From Ornithodoros turicata (Eukaryota > Arthropoda > Arachnida > Ixodida > Argasidae): DNA of 64,000 nt. The notes under the pieces were generated by a model, which was given only the letters and a program-made list of their open reading frames with translations, was not told where the DNA came from and did no database searches. The stretch covers positions 248,001 through 312,000 of the forward strand of contig NW_026999301.1 of NCBI RefSeq assembly GCF_037126465.1, given 5' to 3'. Position numbers and translations under genes: made by a program. Below, piece by piece: positions 1 through 12,081 of the stretch (the first letter of the stretch is position 1; every line of letters starts with the position of its first letter).

Positions 1-1914
1 TCTCCCGCACATGTGCTTGAGGCAATGCACATACGCACGCTATGTGGCTGTCGCGCGAGTTAATATTAACAAGGCAGAACTACGGCCACAGGGGACAGAA
101 AGTTACAACACCTGAGAATACAAATTTGTGGTCGCGTGGTTGCAGTCAGCTCTTAACTTGGGCGCAATAAGTGATAGTTCCGAAGGTGTGCATGCTCTCT
201 TTAATTAGTTTTATGCTCCGTAGCGTTATTTCGGAACCACGACGAGTGGTACAAAACCCCTAAGACCGCTGTGATGACAGTTGCTGCTCTCAAGTATAAC
301 ACGTTCGCCCTCACCGAGATGTGTCAGTGTCACCGTGGGAATCAAAATTTTCGACAGAACAACGCACAGCTAAAATCCCTCGTTTCCGGTAGCCGTAGGT
401 CTTCAGTAGTCCTTCTGGCATCTATGAGCTTGAACCCATTCACTTTATATCCTGTGAAAGGACATGTGTAGAGCTATCGGATGATGCTAATCCAATGGTG
501 GCAGCCACCACCTGCAGGGACTCTCGCAATGGGCTTCTCGTCAAGGGCGCACAGGCAACTCATGTACTCTCCCACGGTTTGAATGAGCCTGACGGAACTG
601 GGAGACCATTGGGTAAACGTAAAGTGATGCTCTGGGGACACTACAACAAGCTCACGCAGTGTGGTCATTGATTTCTCCGTCAGCGGGACACCTGTAGCAA
701 AGAAGAGGTTGAAACTCGCGTGCTCGTGGGTGGGGCGCACAAGGCCGCAGCCTCGTGCACCCTGCCTGACAGAAAAATCGCTGCGCGTCTCTCAGGCAAA
801 AATAAAATATTGTCTCACTTGGCGTCTAAAGTAGAGACATGACGCCACCTTTTCAAAAATTATCAAGGAAATCGAAGATGGCATTTTTGAGAAAATTGAG
901 ATGCAACATTGGCAATTTTCGCCTACTATGTGTGATTCTCAAGATAATAACACAGAAATAACTGGGCTGAGAAAAATGAGCTCTATACAGCACGAAAGCT
1001 CTTTCAATGTCCTATCGAATGGCACTAAGCTCGATGTTCTCAGAGGTTCCGTCATGAAGCAAACTGGTAACAAATTTGGCCTTTTTGAACGTTTACGCCA
1101 AGTTTGGCATTTTTTAACAGAAAATCTGTGGCTCTCAGAGTTCTGTGGGTGCTTTCGACAGTGTCTATGGTGCAGCCTATAATCGCAAAAAACCTCCAGT
1201 TCCTAGACATAAAATTAGCGGTGCTAGATCCCGTCAAAGTCGGTCCAGAAGAAAGCGTGCTCAAGCAGCCTCAGACTTTCCCCCTCTCCTACGCGGAAAC
1301 TACTACACGTACGAGCATTGCACGTGGCGCGATTTGCGTCGTTTGAGCTGTCCTCTAACATATATTTTTTCTGGGCGAATCAAAAAATACGACTTTCACA
1401 CGTTGTTCGATTTAAAGTGAAACTACCCGGAGGTAAGCAACAGATCTACGATTGAACGACGGAAACGGTGTTACAACTGGGAACACATCTCAACAACATT
1501 TTCGACTCGAAATTATGACCACGTGCTCTAGAAGCTCGCACTTCAACTGGCATTCACGTCAACCGGTTTCTTGCTTTTACTATAAGCTGCGAGTGTGCAA
1601 GTACGGGAGCGATTGAGCAACAGCGTGAGCTGTAGTAGTCGTTTGAGCATATACATGTAGAGACACTCTCCAAGGTCGAAAATAAAGTTGTTGTTGTACA
1701 TGTAGAGAACTGGTATTCAATGAAAGAAGACCGTACTTTGTGTCCGTGCGCATCATGCTATTGTTGCCAGACTTGTTCCACGAAATATATATATTCTGCA
1801 TCATCCTTGCGCGACAGCAATGAACGACGTACGGAAGTATTGTGACCACTCGAATTGCATTGTCTATTATATGAATCTATTATCTTTGGAATTGCTCCAC
1901 ACAACAAGTATGTA
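1..1914. other. No confident gene
   Basis: I see short frames only. The 80-codon frame at 1104-1346 (+) starts with a hydrophobic run (VALRVLWVLSTVSMVQP) that resembles a signal peptide, but it overlaps open frames on both strands and has no homologous motif that I know. The stretch 831-1010 is AT-rich without repeats I can name. Confidence 0.4.
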
Positions 1915-2126
1915 CAGTGCTGGACAAAGGTTTACGGAACACGCTCCAGCGCAATCCTTCCTCAGGCTGACACCCTAGCAGCTAATGGGACTGTACGGTC
2001 TTACAGACATGTGCCTAGGTAACTGAGTCACCTGTTTGCAAGTCTATAGGTGCCATTCGCTGCTAGCGTGTCACTCTAAGGAAGGAATGCGCCGGAGCGT
2101 GTTCCGCAAACTTTTGGCCAGCACTG
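1915..2126. mobile_element. Tc1-type MITE, copy 1
   Basis: The ends are inverted copies of about 70 bp. The left starts CAGTGCTGGACAAAGG; the right ends CTTTTGGCCAGCACTG. A TA precedes the left end. The arms share the AACACGCTCC / GGAGCGTGTT segment. The 212-bp size and TIR match the Tc1/mariner superfamily; there is no coding capacity. Confidence 0.75.
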
Positions 2127-2818
2127 TGCATGTAAAGCGCGTCGTGCCATGCAAATCGGACAGCAGCAGACGGTGACTCTGGCAGGACTAGGCATAGTGA
2201 TAGGTTTCGTCCGGGTACGCAGAAGTTTATGCCCGTGTTCGCAGAGACCACTTAGATGTCTATTTGCATAGATTTGAAATGGTAGCAGAAGGACTGCGTC
2301 GGCTCAAGGAGCAACACCCTTAAGCTTGTCGTTAGCTGTGGAGGCTCTGGCCGTCTTCGTGCGACTGTCAGCACAGGAGTCAAATGACTACGAAAAGGAC
2401 CGGGATGCCTTGTTGGGAACATTAGGTATACTCCAGAAGGGTTCCGGAAGAAGTTCAGGTCTTTGAAGCATGAGAGGAGAGAGACTGCTAAGCAGTTCCG
2501 GGCACGTCTCTCGCACTTCTTCGACAGGTGGGTAGGGACCTGTCGTACCACCAAAAATAAAATGTTAAAATGTCTGAATATAAATAACCATTACTTTACG
2601 TGATTTAGTATTGCTGTCTTTACAGCCTATACCCATATCTTTTCTTATGATCAAAAACAATGGTATCGAGTTGCACATGAGAATGACAACATAAAACCCG
2701 AACCAGGAGGAAAAGACCAGACTACATGATCTCCGTGTCTCGGGTTTCATGTGATAACCATGAACCAGCTAGCCTGCGTACTCGCCCTTCCCCACATGGG
2801 AAGAAGTTTGATTAAGTA
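2127..2818. other. No confident gene
   Basis: It has minus-strand open frames of 100 and 61 codons (2252-2554, 2565-2750) without recognisable domains. No repeat structure is identified. Confidence 0.3.
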
Positions 2819-2962
2819 AGATTGAGTAAAAGGGGGTCCGAATGTCCTGACCCCCTTAAATTTCTGTTATTGCATAAATTTTCAATTGCTCCTGGTAGTG
2901 TAATAGCATGCTGTCGAAGGCAGGAACCCCTTTAGAAAAATCCTGGATCCGCCTCTTGGTAT
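2819..2962 (-). repeat. Dispersed repeat ending in GGATCCGCC
   Basis: The segment contains GGGGGTCCGAATGTCCTG and ends CTGGATCCGCCTC, a combination I recall from interspersed repeats in many arthropod genomes. It abuts the truncated 5' end of the Tigger-type element. Confidence 0.4.
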
Positions 2963-4064
2963 TGTGATACCAATACCATTGCCAGCTGAAAAATAACAAT
3001 GTTTTTCGAGCTGGGTCCCACGCGAACTTTATCGGCCAACCGTGTTCCCGGCACTAAGCGCAGCAAAGTAAGAGTGACTGAGAGCCTTCTATGCAATGCT
3101 TCTGGTACGGACAAGTGCAAGCCCGTAATCATAGATCACGCCCAACAACCCAGATACTTTAGGAAGAAATTTTCGCCAGCTCCGTATTACCACTATTTAA
3201 GCAAATAGGAAGGCGTGGATGACCTCGGCTATCTTTTCGGAGACGCTTTGACAACAGGCTAAAGCAGGAGAACCGGCAAGCGATACTTTTGGTGGACAAC
3301 GCTGGATGTCACAAGATGCGCGGCGAAGAGTTCACTAACCTTCGCGTTAAGTTCCTTCCACCTAACTCAACGTCAAAGCTACAGCCACTTGACGCAGGTA
3401 TCATTCGGTCCGCGAAGGTCCGTTGTCAGACTGAATTGGTACGTCACTACGGGCGAGAAACAGACTGTAAGGATTCTTTGGTGTATTAGGACGTTCAACC
3501 GAGCCTGGGGAGGTGTCTCGAAATCAACGATCAAAAACTATTGCGACACACGGGAATCCCTCCATGTGCTACGGATGAGTACGAATGTTTCAGTCCAGAC
3601 GACGATCTACCGCTGGCTGAACTACGAAGGCATTCAAGAGTGCATTTTGTATGGCGACAGCGATTTCCGAGCCCCTTGACGACAACGCTCTGGTACAGCT
3701 GTCCAAAGAAGCAACTGACAATGAAACCAATGTTGACGACGAATGCTCAAGTGCTTTGCGGTCGAGTGTTACTGCAGCCTCCGCATGGAAAAATATTCAC
3801 AGTACCATGCAGTATTTCGAGGAAATCGGAGACAAGTCGAGTGTGAATGCGCTAACGTCTCTTCTTTGTAAGGTTGATACAGCAGAAGGCATGGTCGAAA
3901 GCAAAATTACACAATACATTGCATTATAAACACGATCCTAACTCGCAAATACTGTTCCATCTGCTCGATAGTACTCACTTAACAGAATTTTCGATTTATG
4001 AATCCCACGATTTATGAACGATTTTTCGGGGAACCGAGTGTGTTCATAAATCGAGGGTTGACTC
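2963..4064 (+). pseudogene. Tigger/pogo-type DDE transposase remnant
   Basis: Broken reading frames match the DDE domain of Tigger (pogo, Tc1/mariner superfamily). FFELGPTRTLS is the stretch after the first catalytic Asp, which is lost here, next to an in-frame stop. Then come PVIIDHAQQPRYF and VDNAGCHKMRGEE (second Asp). FLPPNSTSKLQPLDAGIIR holds the third Asp. The C-terminal part continues in other frames to a stop at 3929. The 3' TIR, CATAAATCGAGGGTTGACTC, closes the element at about 4064. The N-terminal DNA-binding half and the 5' TIR are missing. It is dead: truncated, with at least two frameshifts. Confidence 0.85.
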
Positions 4065-4394
4065 TATATCATTCCTCACTGATAGTGTATCACCAGTTTC
4101 ACCGTTGCATCACTGCCTCAATCTAAATATGCGCAGCAGACTTCCCGGCTCGGTGGAATAAGCCAAGCCGGAACATCCATGACCTCGAGTGTGACGTCTA
4201 CACAGGGTTTGCGCGGGCCGGAAGTCAGAATGTCAGTGAAACTAAAAATTCACTTGTCCAAAAAACCGCGAAGAGTTTCTGCTAACTACTTTGTACACAT
4301 AATCAGTGTTCCCTAATGAACACGTCGTGTGAGTATCGTTCCGTTCTGCAACACCGGAAAATCGGCGTAGCTGAGCTTTAAAGCCATACATCGG

Positions 4395-4830
4395 CATTTT
4401 CCTAATAATTCATTCAACATCACATCATGGTCGGTTTCTGCAAAGCACATCACGTCCCCATCATAATCCATCACTTCACAAGCCCATCACTCAACATCAA
4501 CTTCAGAATCCATCACGTCATAAGCCACCATTCAACTTTAACTTTAGAATCCATCACATCATTACTCATCATTTAACTTCAACTTCACAACCCATCACAT
4601 CTAAACCCATCATTCAACTTCAGAATTCATCACATCATAACCCATCACCGACTCCAACTTCAGAACACATCACCGACTTCACCTTCATAACGCATCCCTA
4701 ACTTCAGAGCACATAATCGGAATTAAACTTCTGAGCCCATCGCGGTTTTCAAGTTGAATTCCTATAATGGGTTCTGAAATCGGTGATGAATTTTGAAGTT
4801 GAAGTAGGGTGATGGGGTTTTGAAGTTAAA
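4395..4830 (+). repeat. CATCAC/AACTTCA minisatellite, locus 1
   Basis: It consists of degenerate tandem units built from ACCCATCAC and TTCAACTTCA of roughly 25-40 bp. From about 4735 the pattern continues on the opposite strand (GATGGGGTTTTGAAG), so the array contains an inversion. A related array is at 19095-19520. Confidence 0.75.
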
Positions 4831-5949
4831 TCCCGAGGAAGGCCTACGTTGGTGGGTTGTCAGCTGCCCGCTGCTGGATTACGACGTTGACGTCCTCCTC
4901 GCCCCTGTTTGCATGGGCAGTAGCGGCGAAAGCGTAAGCGGAGGAGGGGTATGCTGCTTAGAGGAAGGTGCGGTAAGCCTGCTCTCGGTGGGAAGCAGGG
5001 TGCACCCAGGAAGGAGGAATGGGAGGGATGGCACGTTTGACCTCCTGTGTCGCAGAAGAACAGCGGGAGGTAATAATCACCCCCCGCCGTTTAGTGATGG
5101 GCAAAACAGTTCAGTTTGATGAACTCGTTCATTCAAGAAAGTCGTTCATTCGTACACCCCTTCATGACGTCATACCACCACGTGACTGTACAAGGGGGAT
5201 TTTGAGTCGTCCGAGGTATGGTTTGAGCTGAGCCGTGAAAGTCACGTGATATCTGTCCGGTGAGAGGAAAATAAACGTGGACAAAACTTGAATGGAGCGG
5301 CTGCTACTTTTGTTTTTCATAAGTTGGCGTTTTTGTTGGTTTCATAAGTTGGTTTTGCATAAGTTTTCGTAAGGAATGATGTAAGACGTTCAGCTTCTGT
5401 GTCACACAACACGGTACGCTCTTAATAACGAAAGAAAACTAAAGCTGATACTGCAAATTTAAACCCATTAATGAGAGCAAGAGATACGATAAGAAATTTG
5501 AATCAACCACACGGGTCAGAATAAGTCTAAATTCTTCACGTCACGAGGTAAGATTGAACGCAAACGCAAGCGGCACGCACAAGAACGCATTCCTCTATGT
5601 CTATTCAAGAACATTGGCGACAACATACAATGTACATCAACGTACCATTTCCCGAGAAAAGTGAACTAAATGTGCCAAACGGAGTGCCAACAACCCAACG
5701 GCGGTTCCTTCGAGCTGACAGTCAGCTTAACAGTTGAGAAAACGGTGGGAGCGTATCACGCGCGCCATGTCCATTCTGTCATTAAACCATTGCCATCATG
5801 ACGCTGTGCTGCGAAAAATAAAACAGGAGAAGAATCGAAATGCGAAAAGATAATGTGACGGCTATTCACCGAACGCCTCCAACCCCAGAGGTAAGGTGCT
5901 ACCAGAAAGTCGACATGTAGTCGTCGCGTTCCCCCCTGACTGCTTCCCG

Positions 5950-6450
5950 AGACTCGTTCGAGGCGAGCGAATCCTTCACTGGACTGGCGGAGTCAACGTT
6001 GGATTCAGTACTGCTCCGCGAGACAGTCATTCGAGGCGAACCGTTCAGAGCGAGCGGTTTGAAGCATCTGATTCATGAATGAATGAATGACATAGGCGAA
6101 CCAACCGCTCAGAGCAAGCGTTTTAGAGCATCTCGTTCATGAGCGATCTAGCAGAAGCAGGTCATTCAGTCGGTCACTCCGTTCAATTCGTTCTCCTCCT
6201 CGACCTCACACACAAGCGGTCAGGCAGCACGGGGACAACGGCGCCCACAGCCCTTTCCTTGGCGGAGCCGAATCATTCAGAACTGCTCTACGAGAGAGAG
6301 AGAGAGAAAATCATTCGAAGGCGAGCGATCCGTTCACAGCGAATGGTCTGTAGCATCTCATTCACTGACCGAATGAACGATGTCGCAATCAGGTCATTCA
6401 GTCGGTCATTCCATTCACTTCGTTCTCCTCCTCGCTTCTTCTTGGCAGGG
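5950..6450 (+). repeat. Three imperfect direct repeats of about 150-190 bp
   Basis: Units near 5950-6090, 6090-6290 and 6290-6450 share GCGAGCG..., AGCATCTCATTCA and GTCATTCAGTCGGTCA, and end before CGTTCTCCTCCTCG. They suggest local amplification inside the element. Confidence 0.55.
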
Positions 6451-7087
6451 CTGGCACTCCCGCGCATGTGCTCAGGGCGATCCACACTCCGCTGCTAAAG
6501 GTAAAGTTCGCAGTGGACAACATAGGTGGCAACGCCGTCGCGGGCAGCGGGACGGCGGCTTGCAGAAATTGTGCAAGTTGCCACATCTACAGATTTGTAT
6601 GTAGATCTACAGATTTCCGGTAACATCTACAGATTTACAGATTATTTCTAAAATCTACAGACTTTTTTTACTCTGTGATGAAACAAGCTTGAGAATGGGA
6701 TATACAAAATACATACACGGATTTCATGCACCAGCCAGCCTGCGTTTACGCTATGTTGTCAGATCCTCGAACAATCGTTAAAAAAAAGTCTGGACAAGAA
6801 GCCCGACTCACGATGCTCCATTCTCGGGTGAAAAAAGAAAAATACAACCAATTTTTAATTTCATGTTTGCTTCGTGGTATATGAGTGCCATTATATAATG
6901 TTCGATATTTTGTATCACTCGTAGCACGGAGGCCGTTCGCACTTAATCATACGATGTAGCTACTAATGATCATGGCTTATGCATTGATTTGTCTGATATG
7001 ATGATACTTGATCTTTTCTTATTCTTGACGCCTCCACTGGAACAGATCTCACGCAGTGCATTGGCACCGACAATCAGGTGGTGACCA

Positions 7088-7345
7088 GCTCCCGTGCCAT
7101 AATGGCTAGAATGATCGCTTTCTACGCCGCAACTGGGAGGTGACACGGGTTCGAATCCTGTCACCGCCTCTGCTGTCTGAGGTTTTATCTGGGTTTTCCG
7201 AAGACTTCCCAGACGAATGTCGGCACAGTTCCCCCTGAAGTCGGCCAGGACGCCTAAAAATCCTCCGCTCCCCCACTCCTCTCTCAATCAGTACATGTCT
7301 GTACGCCGCTCATAGCCACAGTTGCTTCGCGGCGCTAACACGGAA
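7088..7345 (+). mobile_element. tRNA-derived SINE (Ruka-like)
   Basis: The tRNA-like head has a box B (GGTTCGAATCC) with flanking complementary arms (GTGACACGG ... CCTGTCACC). A body follows with GGGTTTTCCGAAGAC, GTCGGCACAGTTCCCC and CTCATAGCCACAG. Box A is degenerate (ATAATGGCTAGAATG). The body recurs at 30333-30471 and 61812-62150 in reverse, so it is a genomic family. Transcription would be by RNA polymerase III from the internal boxes. Confidence 0.75.
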
Positions 7346-7379
7346 TTTAAAAAACATCAGGTGGTGTGCTAATACAGAG

Positions 7380-7490
7380 CGGTTTCCCTGACGACTTGTT
7401 GCACCGTTCTTCCCAGACAGTACGGCCGGCACCAGGATTTGAACCCGGGAGAGTCAATCCATCCTGCGCAGCTCCCCAACATCTTTTGCC
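7380..7490 (-). mobile_element. Second SINE fragment, opposite strand
   Basis: Read on the minus strand it has a box B (GGTTCAAATCC) followed by GCCGGCCGTACTGTCTGGG, the body start of the same SINE class. It is truncated. Confidence 0.55.
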
Positions 7491-7839
7491 ATCACACATT
7501 TCCGTTGTTTCGATGCAAAAAGCGAAGTTGGAAATGTCACACGATGAAGCGCACAAAATCCTGGCTTAAAAACGATATTAATTAAGCGAATTGTATGTTT
7601 TACTGCCATCTACAGATTTTTACGGAAATCTCCATACTTTTGAACAAGTAATCTACATACTTTTCCTCCAACAGGTGTGGCAACACTGTGTGCAACAAGC
7701 GACGAATAGAGAGAGACGAAGGGGGTCACTGAACTGAACTGGTGAACGAATCGTATAGTCGTTGGTGAATGAGTTCATTCAGTTCACTCGACTGAGTCGT
7801 TCAGTCTGAACGAATCATTCACGACCGACACATCACTAC

Positions 7840-8765
7840 GTCATGTTTACGTCGTAACACATCACTAACATACCTCCGAGGTATGTTGCTTGATGGTAGG
7901 GTTGTTGCACAATGTTGCGCCCGTTGTTGAGAGCTAAGTGAGCGCACAGCACATTGCTTCGTGTGGCTTTCTTCTGGCACACTTCTTCTTCATGTGGCTC
8001 TTGTTAGATATGCAGTGTTGTGTAAGAGATAACGCGTATAACGCTATCTGTAAAAGACCACGAGACGATCGTATTACCTCCTCTCTTGTTTGTGTCTGGC
8101 AACGCAGCGTAAAAGGGCAGCGCATATCAGCTACCGCGTTCATTCTTCCGCCTTGTCGGGATACGGTGCGTAAGTCTCATGCTTGTGCTGGTGCTGTATC
8201 GTTTATGGGTCCGGGCGAGCTGCTCGGCAATAAACTACGTCTTCCTGTAACCTGGTTTCTGGCCTGCCTGAGTGCGACAAGGTATACTTTAAGGAACACG
8301 ACAGCTTTGTATGACGGCCTTGTCTGCCGCGCCATTTTTCACGCATGGCGCGTGAAGTATTAGTAGCTCACCATAGTAGTAGCTTCGACATCGTAATACA
8401 TCGTGGCCCGTCACTCAGTATTACATGATTTCTTGTGACATGATGCTTATTGACATTGGAAATAGCCATCATGTACGAATTCAGCGACCTGTGATCACCT
8501 TCGCTGGACATATGTTCTTGTTCCCGTTCTTTTATGCAATACACCACTGCAGAATCCCAAGCATAGGGAGGGGTCATTATTACAGTTACGTCATAACAGC
8601 TTTACGTATAATTACCGACATGTCATTACAACTGAAATAGCAAGTCCCCCTTTTTGCAGGAGGTGTCGCCAAAGTTCTTTTTTTCTTTAGGGTGGGGTGG
8701 GGGCGGGTGGGGGTTGTGTAGGAGGGTCTCGATAAATCACTCACACCAAAAGCTGAGTATTTTTA
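7840..8765. other. No confident gene
   Basis: A 141-codon frame (7938-8363, +) overlaps an open minus frame and has no recognised domain. A near-perfect short palindrome (CATACCTCCGAGGTATG) lies at 7869-7885. A G-rich run is at 8691-8718. Confidence 0.35.
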
Positions 8766-8772
8766 GACACTT

Positions 8773-11545
8773 TTATTTCTGATTTACGTTAACGACTTAC
8801 CAGACTTCCTCCCAGAGCAATGTTATCTCTACGCCGATGATACTACAATTTTCATCAAAGCTAACACCCTTACCTAGTTATACACTAAGGCTCATCTCAC
8901 CCTGGAGAAGCTACACTGCTAGCTAACCAAGAACTTGTTGGTAGCGAATTATAAAAAATCTTCGTACATTATATTCCATCCCCAGCAGAAACGGCTGAAC
9001 ATCAAAGATAACCATCTATTTTTCGGGAGCCACCTTCTTCCCAGTGTCCCACAGAACCAGTAACCGCCCCTGGACAGCCGACAAGGGTCCGAGCATCCGC
9101 AGCCTATAGTGAACATCCACTGAACGTCTCATGGACGCGTTTGTTGGGATGCTCCAATGAGTATACAGCAGCGGACGTCCCACATATATCACTCTGTGGA
9201 CACCGTGCGCACCCCATCCGCACTGTGTCCACAAAGAGCCGTTTGAGCACCCCTTTTCGCTCTTCACCTTCCGCCTCGTTCTTCTCTCCCCCTCTGTCGT
9301 CTGACTGCGTCGCCGCCAAAGGAGAAATCTGCGCAGAATGCTTGTTTTTTCGCAACGCGCAGAAGACAGAGCCATAGCCCGTTGTGCGGATGATTTCAAA
9401 CGCCGATGGAGAGGCTGGAGAAACATGGCGGCATCTGCAATGGCTTGGAGTAATACGGTAATTTTCAACGCGAACAGCACCAGTACAGCTTGAATTTTGT
9501 GAAGAGTTAGGTGCACATGCCTTGTAGGTAACGGATTCTCCGTCGGGGGCCACTATCTATGACCGAAATACAGGTAAACCGCCGTGGTGCCTTTGTTTGT
9601 TAGCGCTCGCGTTTTAGACTCCTTTGTCCTTCAAGTCGCTTTAGCCCACTGGCTAGTGAAAAAAAACTGCAAATGCAAAAAAATTCAATCGATCCTAGCT
9701 AAGCTTGTAATATAGGCATATTAGCACGTGTATGCTACTTTTACTTTGTGGTCCACTCACTGTGTTCTTGACATTCTTTCTGGCATAAACGGCTATACCG
9801 CTCAGCATCGGCCATTCATTGCTGCGTGCGTCTCAGCGTCTTCCAGAGAGTGTTGGATGTTTTCTCTATGAGTAGTCTTGGAATTATTTACTGTCATAAG
9901 CGTCACAGGTAAGAATGCTAGGTAAACGGGAGGTATGACCAAACGCTGGTATGCGTATGTGCCATAGGCAGAGACCGATGGTGTCTGTATTATGTCTCTC
10001 GTTTTTATCAGTGTGCCTCGGCGCCAGAACTTGGCTAGTGATTTCCAGAGGCCGGAAGACACAGAAAGGAACAATTTAAAGAGACCGGTAGCCATTCATA
10101 AGGCGTGAAGAAGCGTGAAGATACAGTTGCGTCGATTCTATGCAAGATGCCAACTAATTATACGGCGAGTAACATGGATGTTTTTTTTTTTTTCTTGTTT
10201 ACATAACGTGGCGATATTGGGACCACGATCTGTATGTACGGGAATGATATATTACACCTTGTCACGCCCTTTCATTATTTGTACTGCTTATGTGCCGGCA
10301 GGCATGTACGAATGCACATGTAAATACTAGTCCACAATGAAATAAAGTATTTTGGGTGCACACTTGCGTCCTTGTATTCATTTCATGATTAAAATTATGA
10401 TATTTCCATAGGCGCGCGGTACCCATGGGACTGGGATAGAGATCCTCCACAGGCCCCTCGAAGATCCGCATCGGCGGTCCTACGACGTCCATTTCGCATG
10501 ATTTTCTCTTGATTAGCACGGTAGTACGGGCGTAGTTAAAACGTAGCCGGGAGCAAATGTGTACGTTCGTGAGACGTACTCAGCATCCACAGCCCGACGT
10601 TCGCTGGATGTTGATGGGCGGTTAATGGTTCTGTGGGGTCCAAAGCGTCAAATTCCTCGGAGTCGTTTTCCATTAGAATCTTCACTGGCACGAACACATC
10701 CTGGTCCGTGAAAAAATATCGCCTGGCTTATACGCTTTAGCCCGACTTCTCAACCTGGTTTCTATCACTACGCTTCTTACTGTATACTACGCCTTAATTT
10801 ACTCCCATATCTCCTATGCCCTTGAACTTTATGGTATCACCTTTCACCATAATCTTCACCCGCTCCATGTGTTACAGAAAAGAGCACTTCGGATCATGCT
10901 GGCAATTAGCCCTCGGGATTCAATAACATTTGCATTTAACTTTCTGCGAGTTTTTGATATTTATCATGTTGTCCGCTATAAACTGTCCCTATTAATGTAC
11001 AGAATACTCTCCGGATCTGTAAGCATTCTACACTTTTTACCCAGTCGTCGTGACATGAATTACGCTTTCAGAAGTAACACGGGCATGCTCGAGATCTCTA
11101 CACCGAGGACTAATTTTGGGTTTTTCTCTTTCAAATTCTACGGCTGTAAGGTATGGAATAATTTGCCAGTAGACATCCGAAATCCCACTTCTTTCCATCA
11201 ATTTAAATACAAGACTCGAAAATACTTCCTCTGCAACTAGTTATATCCGTAAACTAGACCATGATTATTATCCAATCAATATATGCATCGTTATCAATTC
11301 TCTGTAATCAATGTCTGAAATTAGTGTTTCTTGATGTATTTTTTTACAGTGTCCAAAAGTGCATATTTACGCAAGCTGTGGTATATCTAATATCTTTGCC
11401 CTCTCGGGACAGTATGCTGCTATGTTTTCTTCCTTTAATTTTTTTCAGGGACAGTATAACAGGGTCCGCCCTAACAGTCCCATATCTGACTCTGTATTCG
11501 CCTAATGGTTTACCATATAAATAAAGATAGAAAGAATCTGCCCTC
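8773..11545 (+). pseudogene. Non-LTR retrotransposon reverse transcriptase remnant, split by an insertion
   Basis: The first part (8773-9048) encodes LIYVNDLPDF and LYADDTTIFI, with the YADD catalytic motif at 8830-8841, then several stops. After a 1.6-kb insertion the frame resumes at about 10638 with SVKFLGVVFH, a stop, then NLHWHEHI, and continues through LYALARLL to the long frame at 10869-11240. That frame (LQKRALRIML ... RTNFGFFSFKFYGCKVWNNLP) is the typical C-terminal part of jockey/CR1-like reverse transcriptases. A 3' tail with TAAATAAAG-type sequence follows. It is dead: truncated, with stops and an insertion. Confidence 0.88.
9049..10637. mobile_element. 1.6-kb TIR insertion inside the retrotransposon
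   Basis: CCCACAGAACCAGTAACCGC at 9049 is repeated in inverted form at 10616-10637 with one mismatch in 22, and weaker similarity extends about 90 bp inward. Removing it restores the reverse transcriptase alignment, so the boundaries are functional. The interior has two overlapping minus frames (9016-9516 and 9104-9553), but no transposase motif that I recognise. Target duplication is unclear. Confidence 0.65.
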
Positions 11546-11734
11546 GGAAAAGTGCAACCCATTGTATTCTTTTAATGCGTGAGCATTAGGAGTGTCAAAA
11601 TGAAAAAGCTGTACGTATATGTGTGTGTCCGTGTGTGAGATGGTGAAGCCTCACCGAGGCAGAGGCATAAGTGGACATGTGAAGGGGATATAAGAGGGTA
11701 AATGTAAATGGAGGTGAATGATTTGGAATTGAAG

Positions 11735-12068
11735 TAGTCGAGGGTAATTGACAATAAAAGGTAACAGTAATTGAAAGTAATTAGAGGTAATTAAAGGCAA
11801 TTAAAGCAACAAAGTTTAGCTTAAAGGTAAAGAATGTAAGATATATGTAATTAAGAGAAAGATTAAATGAACTTAAAGACTACCGAAGGTAATTAAACGT
11901 GATTAAAGGTAATTAACGTCAGTTACAGGATAATTGAGAGAAATTAAAGCAAGTAAACGTAATTAAAGGGAATTAAATGAAATTCAAGATTACCTCAGGT
12001 ATCCTGCGGTTACCGTCGGTAATTAAAGGGTAATTGAAGGTAATTGAGGCTAATTAAATGTGAATTAA
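11735..12068 (+). repeat. GGTAATTAAA degenerate tandem repeat
   Basis: More than 20 variants of a roughly 10-bp unit (GGTAATTAAA, GGTAATTGAA, GTAATTAAAG) occur, ending directly before the mariner insertion. Confidence 0.75.
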
Positions 12069-12081
12069 GTGGACTTTCATA

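Larger units (their letters stand above)
6577..7684. mobile_element. Nested TIR element (GTTGCCACA ends) carrying SINEs
   Basis: Terminal GTTGCCACA (6577) is inverted at 7676-7684 (TGTGGCAAC). Subterminal direct and inverted ATCTACAGATTT / ATCTACATAC motifs flank both ends. The interior holds two SINE-like segments. No transposase frame is present. Confidence 0.5.
5092..7838. mobile_element. TIR element with GAACGA-rich ends, hosting a nested element
   Basis: The left end reads TAGTGATGGGCAAAAC and the right end ACCGACACATCACTA, with subterminal motifs (TGAACGA / TCGTTCA) repeated on both sides. The TIR resembles non-autonomous hAT-like elements; the superfamily is uncertain and no target duplication is clear. 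Three imperfect direct repeats (about 5950-6450) share the cores AGCATCTCRTTCA and CATTCAGTCGGTCA. It is interrupted at 6577-7684 by another element. Confidence 0.5.

Noticed and set aside
1104..1346. Secreted protein with signal peptide
   Set aside because: The hydrophobic start is suggestive, but open frames exist on both strands and there are no splice sites or known domain.
4395..4830. CRISPR array
   Set aside because: Units are degenerate, without conserved repeat/spacer alternation, and the genome is eukaryotic.
7088..7172. Functional tRNA gene
   Set aside because: Box B and part of the stems are present, but box A is degenerate and the sequence continues into a SINE body.
8160..8300. 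LTR of a retrovirus-like element
   Set aside because: An AATAAA followed by CCTGTAACCTGGTTTCTGG looked LTR-like, but no second LTR, primer-binding site or gag/pol was found.
9016..9553. 166- and 149-codon minus-strand genes
   Set aside because: They overlap each other and run across the border between the LINE and its TIR insertion, so the first cannot be one ancestral gene.
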